Source: Rhizobiaceae bacterium | GTDB lineage: Bacteria; Pseudomonadota; Alphaproteobacteria; Rhizobiales; Rhizobiaceae | Assembly: GCA_030065115.1 (NCBI GenBank) | Contig: JASJDO010000024.1 | Coordinates: forward strand, 1 to 32,181 | Reading direction: 5' to 3' | DNA length: 32,181 nucleotides | Shown: piece after piece, positions 1 through 14,078 of the stretch | How the letters are laid out: each line of letters starts with the position of its first letter | How positions within the stretch are numbered: the stretch's first letter is position 1 | Notes under the pieces: generated by a model | What the model saw: only the letters and a program-made list of their open reading frames with translations | What the model was told of the DNA's origin: nothing | Database searches by the model: none | Made by a program: the position numbers and the translations under genes

Positions 1-4220
<4,220 letters not shown>

Positions 4221-4228
4221 GTCTCGGT

Positions 4229-4248
4229 TCCTTTCGGGGCTTCCCCCG
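4229..4248 (-). promoter_or_regulatory. Hairpin next to the rpoC ribosome-binding site
   Basis: On the minus strand a CGGGG-GAAG-CCCCG hairpin (4235-4248) ends directly before the rpoC Shine-Dalgarno AAAGGA (4229-4234). It lies in the 130-base rpoB-rpoC gap. There is no T-run, so it is not a terminator. It may stabilise or process the rpoBC transcript, or tune rpoC initiation. The role is inference. Confidence 0.4.
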
Positions 4249-4350
4249 GTTTAGACTTTGCGGATCGTGAGGTTTACAAAGCCTGAAATTGATTTCGCCT
4301 TACGCAACTAACCGGCAGGACACACATCCGGGCGCCCTGCCCTTGTCTTG

Positions 4351-7300
4351 TTACTCCGCAGCATCCGGGAGAAGATCATCCCCTTCTTCTTCGTCTCCTT
4401 CTTCAGGATCGAAGTTCGGGATTTTCGTATTCTCCAGATCAACATTGAGGCCAAGAGAACGCATCTCCTTGACCAGAACGTTGAAGCTTTCAGGGATACC
4501 TGCTTCAAAGGTGTCATCACCACGTACGATTGCCTCATAGACCTTGGTACGACCGGCAACGTCATCCGACTTGACGGTGAGCATTTCCTGAAGCGTGTAG
4601 GCTGCGCCATATGCCTCAAGTGCCCAGACCTCCATCTCGCCGAAGCGCTGACCACCAAACTGCGCCTTACCACCCAGCGGCTGCTGTGTGACAAGCGAGT
4701 ATGGACCAATCGAACGAGCGTGGATCTTGTCATCTACCAAGTGATGAAGCTTGAGCATGTAGATGTAGCCCATGGTGACCTGACGGTCGAAGGCTTCACC
4801 CGTGCGGCCATCATACACGGTCGACTGACCGGACGAATGAAGACCGGCCTGCTCCAGCATCTCAACGATGTTGCCTTCATTCGCACCGTCAAAGACAGGC
4901 GTTGCGATTGAAACACCGCGTGTCAGCTGATCTGCAAGGCGCATGACAGATTCATCATCATAGTCTTTCACAGGCTCATTGCGCTCGTTGTCACCAAACG
5001 TGGTTTCAAGCTCAGAACGCAGTGGCTTGATGTCACCGCTTTCCTTGTACGCTTCAATCAGATCACCGATTTTGCGACCCATGCCGGCACAAGCCCAGCC
5101 AAGGTGCGTTTCGAGAATCTGGCCCACGTTCATCCGTGATGGAACACCAAGCGGGTTCAACACGATGTCAGCGTGTGTGCCATCTTCAAGGAAAGGCATG
5201 TCTTCCACTGGCATGATGCGGGAAACCACACCCTTGTTGCCGTGGCGACCAGCCATTTTGTCGCCCGGCTGAAGCTTGCGCTTCACAGCAACGAAGACTT
5301 TGACCATTTTCATGACGCCCGGCATCAGCTCGTCGCCGCGCTGAAGCTTTTCAACCTTGTCCATGAAACGCTGCTCAAGCAATGACTTGGAATCGTCATA
5401 CTGTGCCTGAAGTGCTTCCAGTTCGCTTTGTTGCTTGTCATTGCCAAGCGCGAACTGCCACCACTGCGAACGCGGATACTCATCGAGAATCTCAGCTGTT
5501 ACCTTGGTGCCTTTTTTGAAGCCTTTAGGACCAGCAACCGCTTCCTTGCCTTTCAGCATGTCCGTCAGACGACCATAGACGTTACGGTCGAGGATTGCCT
5601 GTTCGTCATCGCGGTCTTTGGAAAGCGATTCAATCTCTTCACGCTCGATAGATTGGGCGCGTTCGTCTTTTTCAATACCGTGACGGTTGAAAACACGAAC
5701 TTCTACAACGGTACCGAAACCTCCCGGCGGCATGCGCAGGGATGTGTCACGAACGTCAGAAGCTTTCTCACCAAAGATGGCACGGAGAAGTTTCTCCTCC
5801 GGGGTCATCGGGCTCTCGCCCTTTGGTGTGATCTTGCCGACGAGAATATCGCCCGGTCCAACTTCGGCACCAATGTAGGTGATGCCCGCTTCGTCGAGGT
5901 TCTTGAGAGCTTCTTCGGAAACATTTGGAATATCCCGAGTGATTTCTTCCGGGCCGAGCTTGGTATCGCGGGCCATGACTTCGTATTCCTCAATGTGAAT
6001 TGAGGTAAAGACGTCGTCACGCACGATACGCTCAGAAAGAAGGATGGAATCTTCGTAGTTGTAACCATTCCAAGGCATGAACGCGACAAGCACGTTACGG
6101 CCCAGCGCCAAATCACCGAGGTCTGTTGAAGGACCATCCGCAATAATGTCGCCTTTGGAAATCCGGTCCCCTACACGAACCAGCGGACGCTGGTTGATAC
6201 AGGTTGACTGGTTGGAACGCTGATACTTTTGCAGACGGTAGATATCGACACCAGGCTTGCTTGGGTCAAGATCTTCGGTAGCCCGGATAACGATACGTGT
6301 CGCATCAACCTGATCCACAACACCGGTACGTCTTGCACCGATCGCAGCACCTGAGTCGCGTGCAACCACTGGCTCCATGCCAGTACCCACGAACGGAGCT
6401 TCAGCACGAACAAGCGGCACGGCCTGACGCATCATGTTTGAACCCATAAGAGCGCGGTTCGCATCGTCGTTCTCGAGGAACGGGATCAGCGACGATGCAA
6501 CGGACACGAGCTGTTTTGGTGATACGTCCATCAGTTCCACGTTTTCACTTGGAACCATCATGACTTCACCGGCCTTGCGGCAGGTTACAAACTCGTTCTC
6601 GAACTTGTAGTTTTTATCGAGCGGCGCATTCGCCTGTGCCACATTGTAACGGGCTTCTTCCATGGCAGAGAGATAAATTACCTCTTCGGTTACCTTGGAG
6701 TTCACCACTTTACGATACGGGCTTTCGATGAAACCGTATTTGTTGACACGAGCAAACGTTGCCAGCGAGTTGATCAAACCAATGTTCGGACCTTCCGGTG
6801 TTTCAATCGGACAGATACGACCATAGTGGGTCGGATGCACGTCGCGGACTTCAAAGCCAGCGCGTTCACGGGTAAGACCACCCGGCCCAAGCGCAGAAAG
6901 ACGGCGCTTGTGCGTGATTTCTGACAATGGGTTTGTCTGGTCCATGAACTGTGAAAGCTGGGAAGAACCGAAAAACTCACGAACCGCAGCTGCAGCTGGT
7001 TTCGCGTTGATCAGGTCCTGCGGCATCACAGTGTCGACTTCGATAGAAGACATGCGCTCTTTGATAGCACGCTCCATGCGAAGAAGACCAATGCGGTACT
7101 GGTTTTCCATCAATTCACCGACAGAACGAACCCGGCGGTTGCCGAGGTTGTCGATGTCATCAATGTCGCCCTTGCCATCGCGAAGGTCCACAAGCGTTTT
7201 AACAACTTCCAGAATGTCTTCACGGCGTAGAACGCGGACCGTATCCTCCACATCAAGCTGAAGACGGATGTTCATTTTCACGCGACCAACGGCTGAAAGG

Positions 7301-8517
7301 TCATAACGCTCGGAGTCGAAGAACAGCGAATTGAACATCGCTTCTGCAGATTCCATGGTAGGCGGCTCACCGGGACGCATCACGCGGTAGATGTCGAAGA
7401 GCGCATCCTGACGGCTGTCATTTTTATCAACCGCAAGGGTGTTGCGGATGTAGCCACCCACATTCACGTAGTCGATGTTCAGGACCGGAATGCTCTTGAC
7501 CTTGGCTTCATCGAGAACCTCGATTGCCTTTTCGTCAATCTCATTACCAGCTTCGAGGTAAATCTCACCCGTCTTGGTGTTGACGATGTCCTCTGAGACG
7601 TAACGACCAAACATTTGCTCGTTTGTGATCTTGAGGTTCTTAACGCCCTTCTCGTTGAGTTGTTTGATGGTACGGGTAGTAATCTTCTTGCCCATTTCAA
7701 CTACAACTTCACCGCTGTCTGCATCGATCAGATCAGCATCGGCTTTTGTGCCTTTCAACGCATCAGCATCGAACGGCATTTTCCAGCCATCGCCATCACG
7801 GGTGGCTTTGGAAGATGTGTAGAATGTGTCGAGGATTTCCTCGTGATCATAGCCCAGTGCCTGCAAAAGGGACGTTGCAGGAATTTTGCGACGACGGTCG
7901 ATACGAGCATAAACGATGTCTTTGGCATCAAACTCAACATCAAGCCATGAACCACGGTAAGGGATCACACGTGCCGCAAACAGCAGCTTGCCCGAAGAGT
8001 GTGTCTTGCCCTTGTCATGGTCAAAGAATACGCCTGGAGAGCGGTGCATCTGGGATACAATCACGCGCTCTGTGCCGTTGACGATAAACGTACCATTGTT
8101 GGTCATAAGCGGCATATCGCCCATGTAAACGTCCTGTTCCTTGATGTCTTTAACAGACTTCGCGCCTGTATCTTCATCAATATCAAACACGATCAGGCGA
8201 AGCGTCACCTTAAGCGGCGCTGCGTAAGTCATGTCGCGCTGACGACACTCTTCAACATCGTATTTTGGAGCATCAAATTCGTAACGAACGAACTCAAGCT
8301 GCGCTGAACCAGCAAAATCCTTGATCGGAAATACGGAATTGAATACCGCTTGCAGACCTTCGTCTCCACGGCCACCTTCCGGCTCGTCAACCATCAAAAA
8401 TTGGTCATAAGATTGTTTCTGAACCTCAATCAGGTTCGGCATTTCTGCCACTTCGGTGATGTTACCGAAGAATTTTCTGACGCGTTTGCGACCATTGAAA
8501 ACATGGTTTTTAGCCAT
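4351..8517 (-). CDS. rpoB: DNA-directed RNA polymerase subunit beta
   Basis: Second-largest RNA polymerase subunit, forming the fork loops, the rifampicin pocket and part of the active centre. The start chosen is the ATG at 8517 ([20 protein letters not shown]), with AAGGTG upstream. The open frame extends 21 codons further up to 8580, but that extension lacks a ribosome-binding site and homology-like sequence. Length is 1388 residues, normal for alphaproteobacteria. The rifampicin cluster reads [13 protein letters not shown] then [15 protein letters not shown]; Asp526 corresponds to E. coli D516, and the sensitive-type D, H and S residues are intact. The Thr replacing E. coli N518 is usual in alphaproteobacteria. 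The C-terminal [11 protein letters not shown] motif is present, followed by an acidic tail. It is separated from rplL by 256 bases that hold an attenuator-like hairpin. Confidence 0.98.
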   Translation of the reverse strand: MAKNHVFNGRKRVRKFFGNITEVAEMPNLIEVQKQSYDQFLMVDEPEGGRGDEGLQAVFNSVFPIKDFAGSAQLEFVRYEFDAPKYDVEECRQRDMTYAAPLKVTLRLIVFDIDEDTGAKSVKDIKEQDVYMGDMPLMTNNGTFIVNGTERVIVSQMHRSPGVFFDHDKGKTHSSGKLLFAARVIPYRGSWLDVEFDAKDIVYARIDRRRKIPATSLLQALGYDHEEILDTFYTSSKATRDGDGWKMPFDADALKGTKADADLIDADSGEVVVEMGKKITTRTIKQLNEKGVKNLKITNEQMFGRYVSEDIVNTKTGEIYLEAGNEIDEKAIEVLDEAKVKSIPVLNIDYVNVGGYIRNTLAVDKNDSRQDALFDIYRVMRPGEPPTMESAEAMFNSLFFDSERYDLSAVGRVKMNIRLQLDVEDTVRVLRREDILEVVKTLVDLRDGKGDIDDIDNLGNRRVRSVGELMENQYRIGLLRMERAIKERMSSIEVDTVMPQDLINAKPAAAAVREFFGSSQLSQFMDQTNPLSEITHKRRLSALGPGGLTRERAGFEVRDVHPTHYGRICPIETPEGPNIGLINSLATFARVNKYGFIESPYRKVVNSKVTEEVIYLSAMEEARYNVAQANAPLDKNYKFENEFVTCRKAGEVMMVPSENVELMDVSPKQLVSVASSLIPFLENDDANRALMGSNMMRQAVPLVRAEAPFVGTGMEPVVARDSGAAIGARRTGVVDQVDATRIVIRATEDLDPSKPGVDIYRLQKYQRSNQSTCINQRPLVRVGDRISKGDIIADGPSTDLGDLALGRNVLVAFMPWNGYNYEDSILLSERIVRDDVFTSIHIEEYEVMARDTKLGPEEITRDIPNVSEEALKNLDEAGITYIGAEVGPGDILVGKITPKGESPMTPEEKLLRAIFGEKASDVRDTSLRMPPGGFGTVVEVRVFNRHGIEKDERAQSIEREEIESLSKDRDDEQAILDRNVYGRLTDMLKGKEAVAGPKGFKKGTKVTAEILDEYPRSQWWQFALGNDKQQSELEALQAQYDDSKSLLEQRFMDKVEKLQRGDELMPGVMKMVKVFVAVKRKLQPGDKMAGRHGNKGVVSRIMPVEDMPFLEDGTHADIVLNPLGVPSRMNVGQILETHLGWACAGMGRKIGDLIEAYKESGDIKPLRSELETTFGDNERNEPVKDYDDESVMRLADQLTRGVSIATPVFDGANEGNIVEMLEQAGLHSSGQSTVYDGRTGEAFDRQVTMGYIYMLKLHHLVDDKIHARSIGPYSLVTQQPLGGKAQFGGQRFGEMEVWALEAYGAAYTLQEMLTVKSDDVAGRTKVYEAIVRGDDTFEAGIPESFNVLVKEMRSLGLNVDLENTKIPNFDPEEGDEEEGDDLLPDAAE

Positions 8518-8708
8518 TATCACACCTTGTGTCTTATCGGCAGTAGTGAGCCAGTCTATTCTTTCAAAAACCCATCCCATCGGTTTTCGAAAGCCCAGTC
8601 TGACGACGGACTGTCAATTGCGTTGTGGGACCGCGGGCAAACGATCCGGACATGCCCTACTCAACACTTCTGTCAAAGAGACCCATTCTTTCGGTCGATC
8701 TATGCCAG

Positions 8709-8730
8709 AAAACCCCGGACGGATCCGAGG
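8709..8730 (-). terminator. Attenuator-like hairpin between rplL and rpoB
   Basis: Read on the minus strand, CCTCGGA (8730-8724), loop TCCG, then TCCGGGG (8719-8713) form a 7-bp stem with one T-G wobble, followed by TTTT. It lies 44 bases past the rplL stop and nearly 200 bases before rpoB. E. coli has a partial terminator in the same gap that lowers rpoBC transcription relative to the ribosomal genes; a similar role is inferred. The short T-run suggests partial termination. Confidence 0.5.
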
Positions 8731-8773
8731 TTTGAAAACGTTTGTATCAAGCCCGAATGGACCCGAAAAGCAC

Positions 8774-9151
8774 TTACTTGAGCTCGACTTTAGCGCCTGC
8801 AGCTTCAAGCTTGGCTTTGATTTCTTCAGCTTCAGCTTTAGAAGCACCTTCTTTAACTGCCTTACCGCCAGCTTCAACAAGGTCTTTTGCTTCTTTGAGG
8901 CCAAGGCCTGTAATTCCGCGAACTTCCTTAATCACGTTGATTTTTGAAGCGCCTGCATCTGCAAGAATAACGTCAAACTCGTCTTTCTCTTCAGCAGCGC
9001 CACCGGCATCACCACCACCAGCAACTGCTGCAACAGCAACAGGAGCAGCGGCAGATACGCCCCATTTTTCTTCGAGCATTTTAGAAAGCTCAGCAGCTTC
9101 CAAAACAGTCAGTGCAGACAGATCGTCTACGATCTTTTCAAGATCAGCCAT
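8774..9151 (-). CDS. rplL: 50S ribosomal protein L7/L12
   Basis: Stalk protein of the large ribosomal subunit, which recruits and activates translation GTPases as dimers bound to L10. The 125-residue length is normal. The N-terminal dimerisation segment ([20 protein letters not shown]) is followed by an Ala/Gly-rich hinge near residues 34-52. The C-terminal factor-binding domain carries [23 protein letters not shown]. The start is the ATG at 9151 with AAGGAA upstream. It lies 54 bases after rplJ, the usual order, and is probably co-translated with rplJ under the L10 leader. Confidence 0.98.
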   Translation of the reverse strand: MADLEKIVDDLSALTVLEAAELSKMLEEKWGVSAAAPVAVAAVAGGGDAGGAAEEKDEFDVILADAGASKINVIKEVRGITGLGLKEAKDLVEAGGKAVKEGASKAEAEEIKAKLEAAGAKVELK

Positions 9152-9205
9152 TTTAAGTTTCCTTACTTAATCTCAGTTCAAACTTTGAGGTTAGCGAGAA
9201 ATGCC

Positions 9206-9724
9206 TCACGCAGCCTCGTCCTTTGCAGCATAAGCCCCGACAACACGTGCAAGCTGACCTGCAGGTGCATTGACCACTTGAGCAATCTTGCCAGCTGGTG
9301 CCTGAAGCAGGCCAACAAGTTTACCGCGTAGTTCATCAAGTGATGGCAGAGACGCGAGCGCCTTGACACCATTTGCATCGAGGTTGGTGGCACCCATTGC
9401 ACCGCCAAGAATAACGAGCTTGTCGTTGGTCTTAGCAAATTCAACGGCCACCTTGGGAGCTGTCACCGGATCATCCGAATAACAAACGAGTGTTTGTCCA
9501 ACGAACAGATCCTGGATGTGGGCAGCTTCCGTGCCTTCAAGAGCGAGTTTGGCAAGACGGTTCTTCGCGACTTTGACAGTGCCACCAGCTTCTTTCATCT
9601 GAGCACGCAATGTACTCATCTGAGCAACGGTGATACCGGAATAGTGTGCAACAACCACAGCGCCAGCGTTCGAAAACACTTCGTTCATGGAAGCTACAAA
9701 CTCACGTTTTTCCGCTCTTTCCAC
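9206..9724 (-). CDS. rplJ: 50S ribosomal protein L10
   Basis: Base of the ribosomal stalk; it binds 23S rRNA and carries the L7/L12 dimers. It has 172 residues and begins [19 protein letters not shown], the usual alphaproteobacterial N-terminus. The start is a GTG (9724-9722) with GGAGAGAG upstream. The rRNA-binding part includes [16 protein letters not shown] near residues 48-63. The C-terminal helix for L7/L12 binding follows an alanine-rich stretch ([16 protein letters not shown]). A long 334-base leader precedes it, consistent with autogenous control by the L10-L7/L12 complex. Confidence 0.98.
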   Translation of the reverse strand: MERAEKREFVASMNEVFSNAGAVVVAHYSGITVAQMSTLRAQMKEAGGTVKVAKNRLAKLALEGTEAAHIQDLFVGQTLVCYSDDPVTAPKVAVEFAKTNDKLVILGGAMGATNLDANGVKALASLPSLDELRGKLVGLLQAPAGKIAQVVNAPAGQLARVVGAYAAKDEAA

Positions 9725-10058
9725 AGTCTCTCTCCAATTGGAACATTCCGGTTTCCCAAAACATTCCGGTTGCTTTTGCCGAACCCCTGAAAGACAGAAC
9801 TTTCAAGCATCCGACGCTCAAGGTCCTGTCCCAGGCCGATACGCGGAGCGCTACACTCCAATTCGACTAGGCTAGCGAGTTTGAACTGAAATCTTCGGAT
9901 AAAACCCGGTGAATTTCGTTCTCACTCCCGTCTACCACCGGCAAAATTAAGACCATCAATCTTTCGACTTTGGTCACCCGTGATCTCGGACAGGTGTTTC
10001 ATTCAAAAACCTGAATGAAACGGCTCATGCCCGACGAGTGCCGGGCAAGAATTCTTAT
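9725..10058 (-). promoter_or_regulatory. rplA-rplJ intergenic region, probable L10 leader RNA
   Basis: This 334-base gap contains no credible gene. Two hairpins follow the rplA stop on the minus strand: GCCCGGC-ACTC-GTCGGGC (10046-10029, one wobble) and GTTTCATTCA-GGTTTT-TGAATGAAAC (10021-9996, ten perfect pairs). Neither is followed by a T-run. The rest ends in the GGAGAGAG ribosome-binding site of rplJ. Position and length match the L10 leader that binds the L10-L7/L12 complex in many bacteria (Rfam L10_leader). I did not align it to the consensus, so the assignment rests on context. Confidence 0.55.
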
Positions 10059-10751
10059 TTATCCTTCCAGAACGGTCGCAGGATCGATTTTCACGCCCGG
10101 TCCCATTGTGGAGGAAATTGCGATACGCTTGACGAAAGTACCTTTGGCGCCTGACGGTTTTGCCTTTTGCACTGCGTCTGCGAATGCGCGAACATTTTCT
10201 TCAATCTTGGCTGCATCAAAAGATGCCTTGCCAACGCCAGCATGAATGATGCCAGCTTTTTCAACACGGAAATCAACAGCACCGCCTTTGGCAGCTTCAA
10301 CAGCAGACTTAACGTCAGGTGTTACCGTGCCCGTCTTCGGGTTTGGCATCAGGTTACGTGGTCCAAGGACCTTACCCAAACGACCAACGAGCGGCATCAT
10401 GTCAGGTGTCGCGATACAACGATCGAAATTGATCTCGCCCTTCTGGATGGTTTCCATCAGGTCTTCTGCACCAACGATGTCTGCACCAGCAGCTTTTGCT
10501 TCATCAGCCTTTGCGTCTTTAGCAAATACCGCAACCCGAACCGAACGACCTGTTCCGTTAGGAAGATTTACAACACCGCGAACCATTTGGTCAGCGTGAC
10601 GTGGGTCAACCCCCAAATTCATCGCGACTTCAACAGTCTCATCGAACTTTGCGGAGGCACGCTCCTTAACGAAGCCAACGGCTTCTGCAAGTGAATAAAG
10701 CTGATTCCGATCAATACCTTCACGGGCGTTCTTAATGCGTTTTCCAGCCAT
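10059..10751 (-). CDS. rplA: 50S ribosomal protein L1
   Basis: Forms the L1 stalk near the ribosomal E site and acts as translational repressor of its own operon in characterised bacteria. It has 230 residues, the usual size. The start is the ATG at 10751, two bases after the rplK stop, so rplK and rplA are almost certainly translationally coupled. The core reads [20 protein letters not shown], then the conserved [14 protein letters not shown] segment near residues 130-143. The C-terminal part ends [16 protein letters not shown], another family signature. Confidence 0.98.
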   Translation of the reverse strand: MAGKRIKNAREGIDRNQLYSLAEAVGFVKERASAKFDETVEVAMNLGVDPRHADQMVRGVVNLPNGTGRSVRVAVFAKDAKADEAKAAGADIVGAEDLMETIQKGEINFDRCIATPDMMPLVGRLGKVLGPRNLMPNPKTGTVTPDVKSAVEAAKGGAVDFRVEKAGIIHAGVGKASFDAAKIEENVRAFADAVQKAKPSGAKGTFVKRIAISSTMGPGVKIDPATVLEG

Positions 10752-10753
10752 GA

Positions 10754-11182
10754 TCAGCCCTCCACCTGGATACCCATTGAGCGGGCAGAACCCTCGACAA
10801 TGCGCATCGCTGCTTCGATATCACCTGCATTCAGGTCAGGCATTTTCTTTTCGGCAATCTCGCGGACCTGATCTTGTGTCAGCGTACCGGCACTTGAACG
10901 ACCAGGCTCAGTCGAGCCAGACTTCAAGTTCAACGCCTTCTTGATGAAGTAAGACATTGGCGGCTGCTTCATCACGAATGTGAATGATTTGTCCGCAAAG
11001 ATTGTAATTTCGACCGGAACGGGAGAATCCTTCTCCATTTCCTGCGTCTTGGCATTAAATGCCTTACAGAATTCCATAATGTTCAGACCACGCTGACCGA
11101 GCGCCGGACCAATTGGCGGCGAAGGTGAAGCGTTGCCAGCAGGAACCTGAAGTTTCAGGTAACCTTCAATTTTCTTGGCCAT
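10754..11182 (-). CDS. rplK: 50S ribosomal protein L11
   Basis: Binds the GTPase-associated region of 23S rRNA and is the site of thiostrepton action and of RelA activation in studied bacteria. It has 142 residues. The N-terminal domain carries [20 protein letters not shown], with the conserved proline-rich binding segment. The C-terminal RNA-binding domain carries [20 protein letters not shown] and ends [10 protein letters not shown]. The ATG start at 11182 has AAGGAA upstream. It follows nusG after 100 bases that contain two hairpins. Confidence 0.98.
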   Translation of the reverse strand: MAKKIEGYLKLQVPAGNASPSPPIGPALGQRGLNIMEFCKAFNAKTQEMEKDSPVPVEITIFADKSFTFVMKQPPMSYFIKKALNLKSGSTEPGRSSAGTLTQDQVREIAEKKMPDLNAGDIEAAMRIVEGSARSMGIQVEG

Positions 11183-11282
11183 GTTTCTTTTCCTTCATGT
11201 GCTGGAAACCCAGCGGTTTGAGGTTTGCGGTACGGTTCGCGCGATCGGCCAGATCGCCCTTCCCTCCCGCAATTTAAACGGG
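11183..11282 (-). promoter_or_regulatory. nusG-rplK intergenic region with two hairpins, possible L1 operator
   Basis: On the minus strand, GCGATC-TGGCC-GATCGC (11257-11241) and GCTGG-GTTT-CCAGC (11214-11201) form perfect short stems before the rplK ribosome-binding site. Bacterial L1 represses the rplK-rplA message by binding a hairpin upstream of rplK, so one of these is a candidate L1 site. There is no T-run, so termination is unlikely. The L1 role is inferred from position. Confidence 0.42.
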
Positions 11283-11813
11283 TTAAAGTTTTTCGACTTG
11301 CCCGTATTCGAGATCGACCGGGGTAGCCCGGCCAAAAATTGAAACTTCCACTTTGAGGCGGGCACGCTCCTCATCGACTTCCTGAACAACGCCGTTGAAC
11401 GAAGCAAATGGCCCATCGGAAACACGGATATTCTCACCCACATCAAACATGACAGACGGCTTTGGACGATCCACACCCTCTTGAACCTGATTGAGAATGC
11501 GATCTGCTTCCTTGTCTGTAATCGGCTTTGGCTTGTTGTCTGCACCAAGGAAGCCTGTTACTTTCGGAGTATTCTTGATAAGGTGAAAAGCTGCATCGGT
11601 CATTTCCATCTTCACAAGGACATAACCAGGGAAGAACTTCCGCTCGGCATCAACCTTGCGACCGCGACGAACTTCTACAACCTTCTCAGTTGGAACCATT
11701 ACGGCTTCAAAAAGATGCTCAAGCCCTTTTTGCTTGGCCTGCTCCTCGATGGATTCAGCCACCTTTTTCTCAAAATTTGAGTAGGCGTGAACAATGTACC
11801 AGCGATGCGCCAT
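11283..11813 (-). CDS. nusG: Transcription termination/antitermination protein NusG
   Basis: Processivity factor that bridges the RNA polymerase clamp and links it to Rho or the ribosome. It has 176 residues. The N-terminal NGN domain begins MAHRWYIVHAYSNFEKKVAE and includes RKFFPGYVLVKMEM near residues 61-74. The C-terminal KOW domain runs from about residue 122 (FDVGENIRVSDGPFASFNGV) to LEYGQVEKL. It lies 27 bases after secE, the standard arrangement. Confidence 0.98.
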   Translation of the reverse strand: MAHRWYIVHAYSNFEKKVAESIEEQAKQKGLEHLFEAVMVPTEKVVEVRRGRKVDAERKFFPGYVLVKMEMTDAAFHLIKNTPKVTGFLGADNKPKPITDKEADRILNQVQEGVDRPKPSVMFDVGENIRVSDGPFASFNGVVQEVDEERARLKVEVSIFGRATPVDLEYGQVEKL

Positions 11814-11840
11814 TTAACCCGTCCTCGTAATTATCGCAGA

Positions 11841-12041
11841 TCAGCTTCCGAAGCTGAGCAAAAATCCGACAAACCAGCCCAAAATCTGGTCCACCGAAAA
11901 GAAAAACAACATCGCCAGACCGACCATCACAAAAACCATGATGGAGCTTACAACCGTTTCACGCCGTGTTGGCCATGTAACCTTTGAGACTTCCGTGCGC
12001 ACTTGCTGCAGAAAGGTAAAAGGATTTGTTTTCGCCGCCAT
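11841..12041 (-). CDS. secE: Protein translocase subunit SecE
   Basis: Essential clamp subunit of the SecYEG membrane channel. It has 66 residues, the short single-span form usual outside gammaproteobacteria. A cytoplasmic amphipathic helix (FLQQVRTEVSKVTWPTRRET, with the conserved KVTWP motif) is followed by one transmembrane helix, VVSSIMVFVMVGLAMLFFFS. It is the first gene of the minus-strand ribosomal and RNA polymerase cluster. No tRNA-Trp gene precedes it, although that is common in related bacteria. Confidence 0.96.
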   Translation of the reverse strand: MAAKTNPFTFLQQVRTEVSKVTWPTRRETVVSSIMVFVMVGLAMLFFFSVDQILGWFVGFLLSFGS

Positions 12042-12076
12042 GGAATACCCGAGCCTGAAACTGTTTCGATCGTCGC

Positions 12077-12107
12077 TTTATATGTGAGATACTCTCAAGC
12101 AATTCAA
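12077..12107 (-). promoter_or_regulatory. Possible promoter of the secE-nusG-rpl-rpo operon
   Basis: On the minus strand, TTGAAT (12107-12102) and TATAAA (12082-12077) are separated by 19 bases, about 36 bases before secE. The spacer contains the small inverted repeat TGAGA-GTA-TCTCA. The spacing is longer than ideal for a housekeeping sigma factor. Support comes mainly from its place between an upstream terminator and the first gene of the operon. Confidence 0.33.
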
Positions 12108-12215
12108 CCGCCTGCAGAGCAACAAAAAGAGTGCGCAAAACGGATTACTCCATCATGCACACCGAACTTTCGAACGTGATTACAACCAAATCATCGTCTA
12201 CGCAAGAGACTCTTC

Positions 12216-12240
12216 AAAAAAAGGGGCGATTTATCCGCCC
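12216..12240 (-). terminator. Intrinsic terminator of the acyltransferase gene
   Basis: On the minus strand, GGGCG-GATAAAT-CGCCC is followed by C and then seven Ts (12222-12216). It begins 11 bases after the stop of the 12252-14078 gene. The short all-GC stem and T-run are typical of Rho-independent termination. It separates that gene from the secE operon, which must therefore use its own promoter downstream. Confidence 0.8.
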
Positions 12241-12251
12241 ACTTTGCAGGA

Positions 12252-14078
12252 TCAACGATCTGCGAGAAAGTCCCTGGCACCCTCATGCCCGTAGTATCGG
12301 TTTATCAGTCCGGGACTAACATTCTTCAGGTCCAGAATTGTCAAACCCGTCGTGGCATAGTCCAATTCACGCCACTCACCAAAACCGATGTATTTACAGC
12401 CAACATTCGCATAATGTCTGAAAAGAACAGGCAACATCCGTTTGCCCCCTTCCAGCCCGGTGACGATGTTTCCAAGCTGTGAGAAATCTCCACATGCATT
12501 TTCGAGACGCGAGAGTTCGACCTCTTTTGGAATGTCGAACTTCAATGCGCGTTTGGCTGATACATATCCCTGCATCGACTTGTCACCACACTCCTTCATG
12601 ATGAAGCGACGCAACAATTCGCGCGATACCGGTGTGAATTTTTGACCCATAGTTACCGGCCCGAACAGATATCTCACCATTTTGTTTTGACGCGGCACTT
12701 CAAGAATCGCGCGCCACAACAACATCAAGGGCGAATAGGTTCTTTGATATTCCGGCAAGATCGCAGCACGCCCCAGTTCCATGGATCGTGGTAAAAGTCT
12801 CTCAAACTCTGGAGAAAGGTTGAAAATACTGTTTGTTACCAGATTTTCAGAATTAACCGGCTTGTTTTCCGGGTCCGGCAATGTGTAGCGATACACCCCA
12901 GCGACCGTAGAGCGTTCGTCATCCCAAAGCACTAAATGATGGTAAAACGCATCATATGTATCCTGCAATTCAGAAGGATGATCAACATTGGCTTCTGAAG
13001 CATAGGCCGAAAAACGGATCTCACATACCAGATCAAGCAGTTTATCTGAGATGCCCGGCAAAATGTTGTATACCGTGAAGCCGTTGTGCCTTACAAGAAC
13101 CTGCTGTTGATCAAGCAGTTTTTTAACGGATTTTCCACCAGTTGGAACGGGCTTCCGATTAATTGTTTGTGCTTCGATTTCATTCCTGAGCTCTGGCTCA
13201 ATCAATTGCGGGAGATCATGCAGTTTCGGACTGCCCGTTTTCAGCGAATAGACAGCACAGCGGGCAAAGCCGCCAACTGACATGCTGCGGGAAACCCGGC
13301 GCAATTGATTGGCATTCACCGGCTCTCCAACACGGAAGGTAAAATCATGCCCGCCACGCAGGAACTCGCGCAATAAAAGATAAGTACGTATTCTCGGGTG
13401 GATCAGGCCTGACAGATTAAACAGCATGGAATTGCGACCGCTGATATAGAGCGGAACCATTTCACCATCGCAAATTTCTACAAAATTGCGGACCTGATCT
13501 GTCCAATCCGCATCCGAAATTGTCCAGTCAGAGGTTTTCAAATGAGAGCAAATGCGCCCCGGGAACAGGGCAAGATCACCGCCGCTTCTCAAGTGACGCA
13601 ATGCTGTGGCAATTGACTTGCGGTTCTGCCCGCGATTGCCGGCTGCAGTAAAAGGATCAACGAACAAAAGACTCGGTTCGTCCAATTGGGTGGCAGCCAA
13701 CAGCTTATTGGCGAATATCCGAATATTCGAACGGTATTGTGTCAAAAGCTGAAACAGGGCAAATGCATCGGGCAAACCGTAAGGGTGATTTGCAACAAAC
13801 ACTTTTGGGCGGTCATCAAGTTCATCCAGAATTTCCGGGTTTTCGATATTCCATCGGATATTCAAACGCTCGAATAGAATATCGATCAACTCATTGGCTT
13901 GCGGCCAAGGTCGCCCGACCTCTTCCATTAGCCGATTGAGCTTGTCTACGCCCACGAGTTTTTCAATCGCAGACTGCAGATATGGATTGAATTGCGCATC
14001 CTCAGAGAGGCCCAAAACCTCCCGAGTGTTCAAATAGGGCTTGTTTCCCGAATTAATGGGGCTTGCCACATCATTCAT
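12252..14078 (-). CDS. Two-domain acyltransferase (PlsC-like + OlsB-like), candidate aminolipid synthase
   Basis: This 608-residue protein has an N-terminal glycerolipid-type acyltransferase domain, roughly residues 60-300, with NHPYGLPD: His98 and Asp104 are five residues apart, as in the hemolysin-like/OlsF branch (HPFGGLD) rather than the classic HX4D. ALFPGRICS is the second conserved block. The C-terminal part, about residues 330-600, resembles the OlsB/Acetyltransf_5 N-acyltransferase family (MELGRAAILPEYQRTYSPL, LLWRAILEVPR, YLFGPVTMG). In OlsF such a fusion makes ornithine lipids by N-acylation followed by O-acylation. Whether the acceptor here is ornithine, glutamine or another amine cannot be read from sequence. 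The start at ATG 14078 has GGGGAAG upstream. It is monocistronic, with its own terminator, and divergent from ggt. Confidence 0.8.
   Translation of the reverse strand: MNDVASPINSGNKPYLNTREVLGLSEDAQFNPYLQSAIEKLVGVDKLNRLMEEVGRPWPQANELIDILFERLNIRWNIENPEILDELDDRPKVFVANHPYGLPDAFALFQLLTQYRSNIRIFANKLLAATQLDEPSLLFVDPFTAAGNRGQNRKSIATALRHLRSGGDLALFPGRICSHLKTSDWTISDADWTDQVRNFVEICDGEMVPLYISGRNSMLFNLSGLIHPRIRTYLLLREFLRGGHDFTFRVGEPVNANQLRRVSRSMSVGGFARCAVYSLKTGSPKLHDLPQLIEPELRNEIEAQTINRKPVPTGGKSVKKLLDQQQVLVRHNGFTVYNILPGISDKLLDLVCEIRFSAYASEANVDHPSELQDTYDAFYHHLVLWDDERSTVAGVYRYTLPDPENKPVNSENLVTNSIFNLSPEFERLLPRSMELGRAAILPEYQRTYSPLMLLWRAILEVPRQNKMVRYLFGPVTMGQKFTPVSRELLRRFIMKECGDKSMQGYVSAKRALKFDIPKEVELSRLENACGDFSQLGNIVTGLEGGKRMLPVLFRHYANVGCKYIGFGEWRELDYATTGLTILDLKNVSPGLINRYYGHEGARDFLADR

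Noticed and set aside
4348-4911. 187-residue plus-strand open frame opposite the rpoB 3' end, and many similar frames opposite rpoB and rpoC
   Set aside because: They lie antisense to genes with complete, highly conserved products, have no family signatures and no suitable ribosome-binding sites.
8518-8580. 21-codon extension of RpoB
   Set aside because: RpoB homologues begin near the MAK...[11 protein letters not shown] segment, and the ATG at 8517 has a good AAGGTG ribosome-binding site.
12042-12215. tRNA-Trp gene upstream of secE, expected by synteny
   Set aside because: No acceptor stem, CCA anticodon loop or T-loop consensus could be found on either strand.
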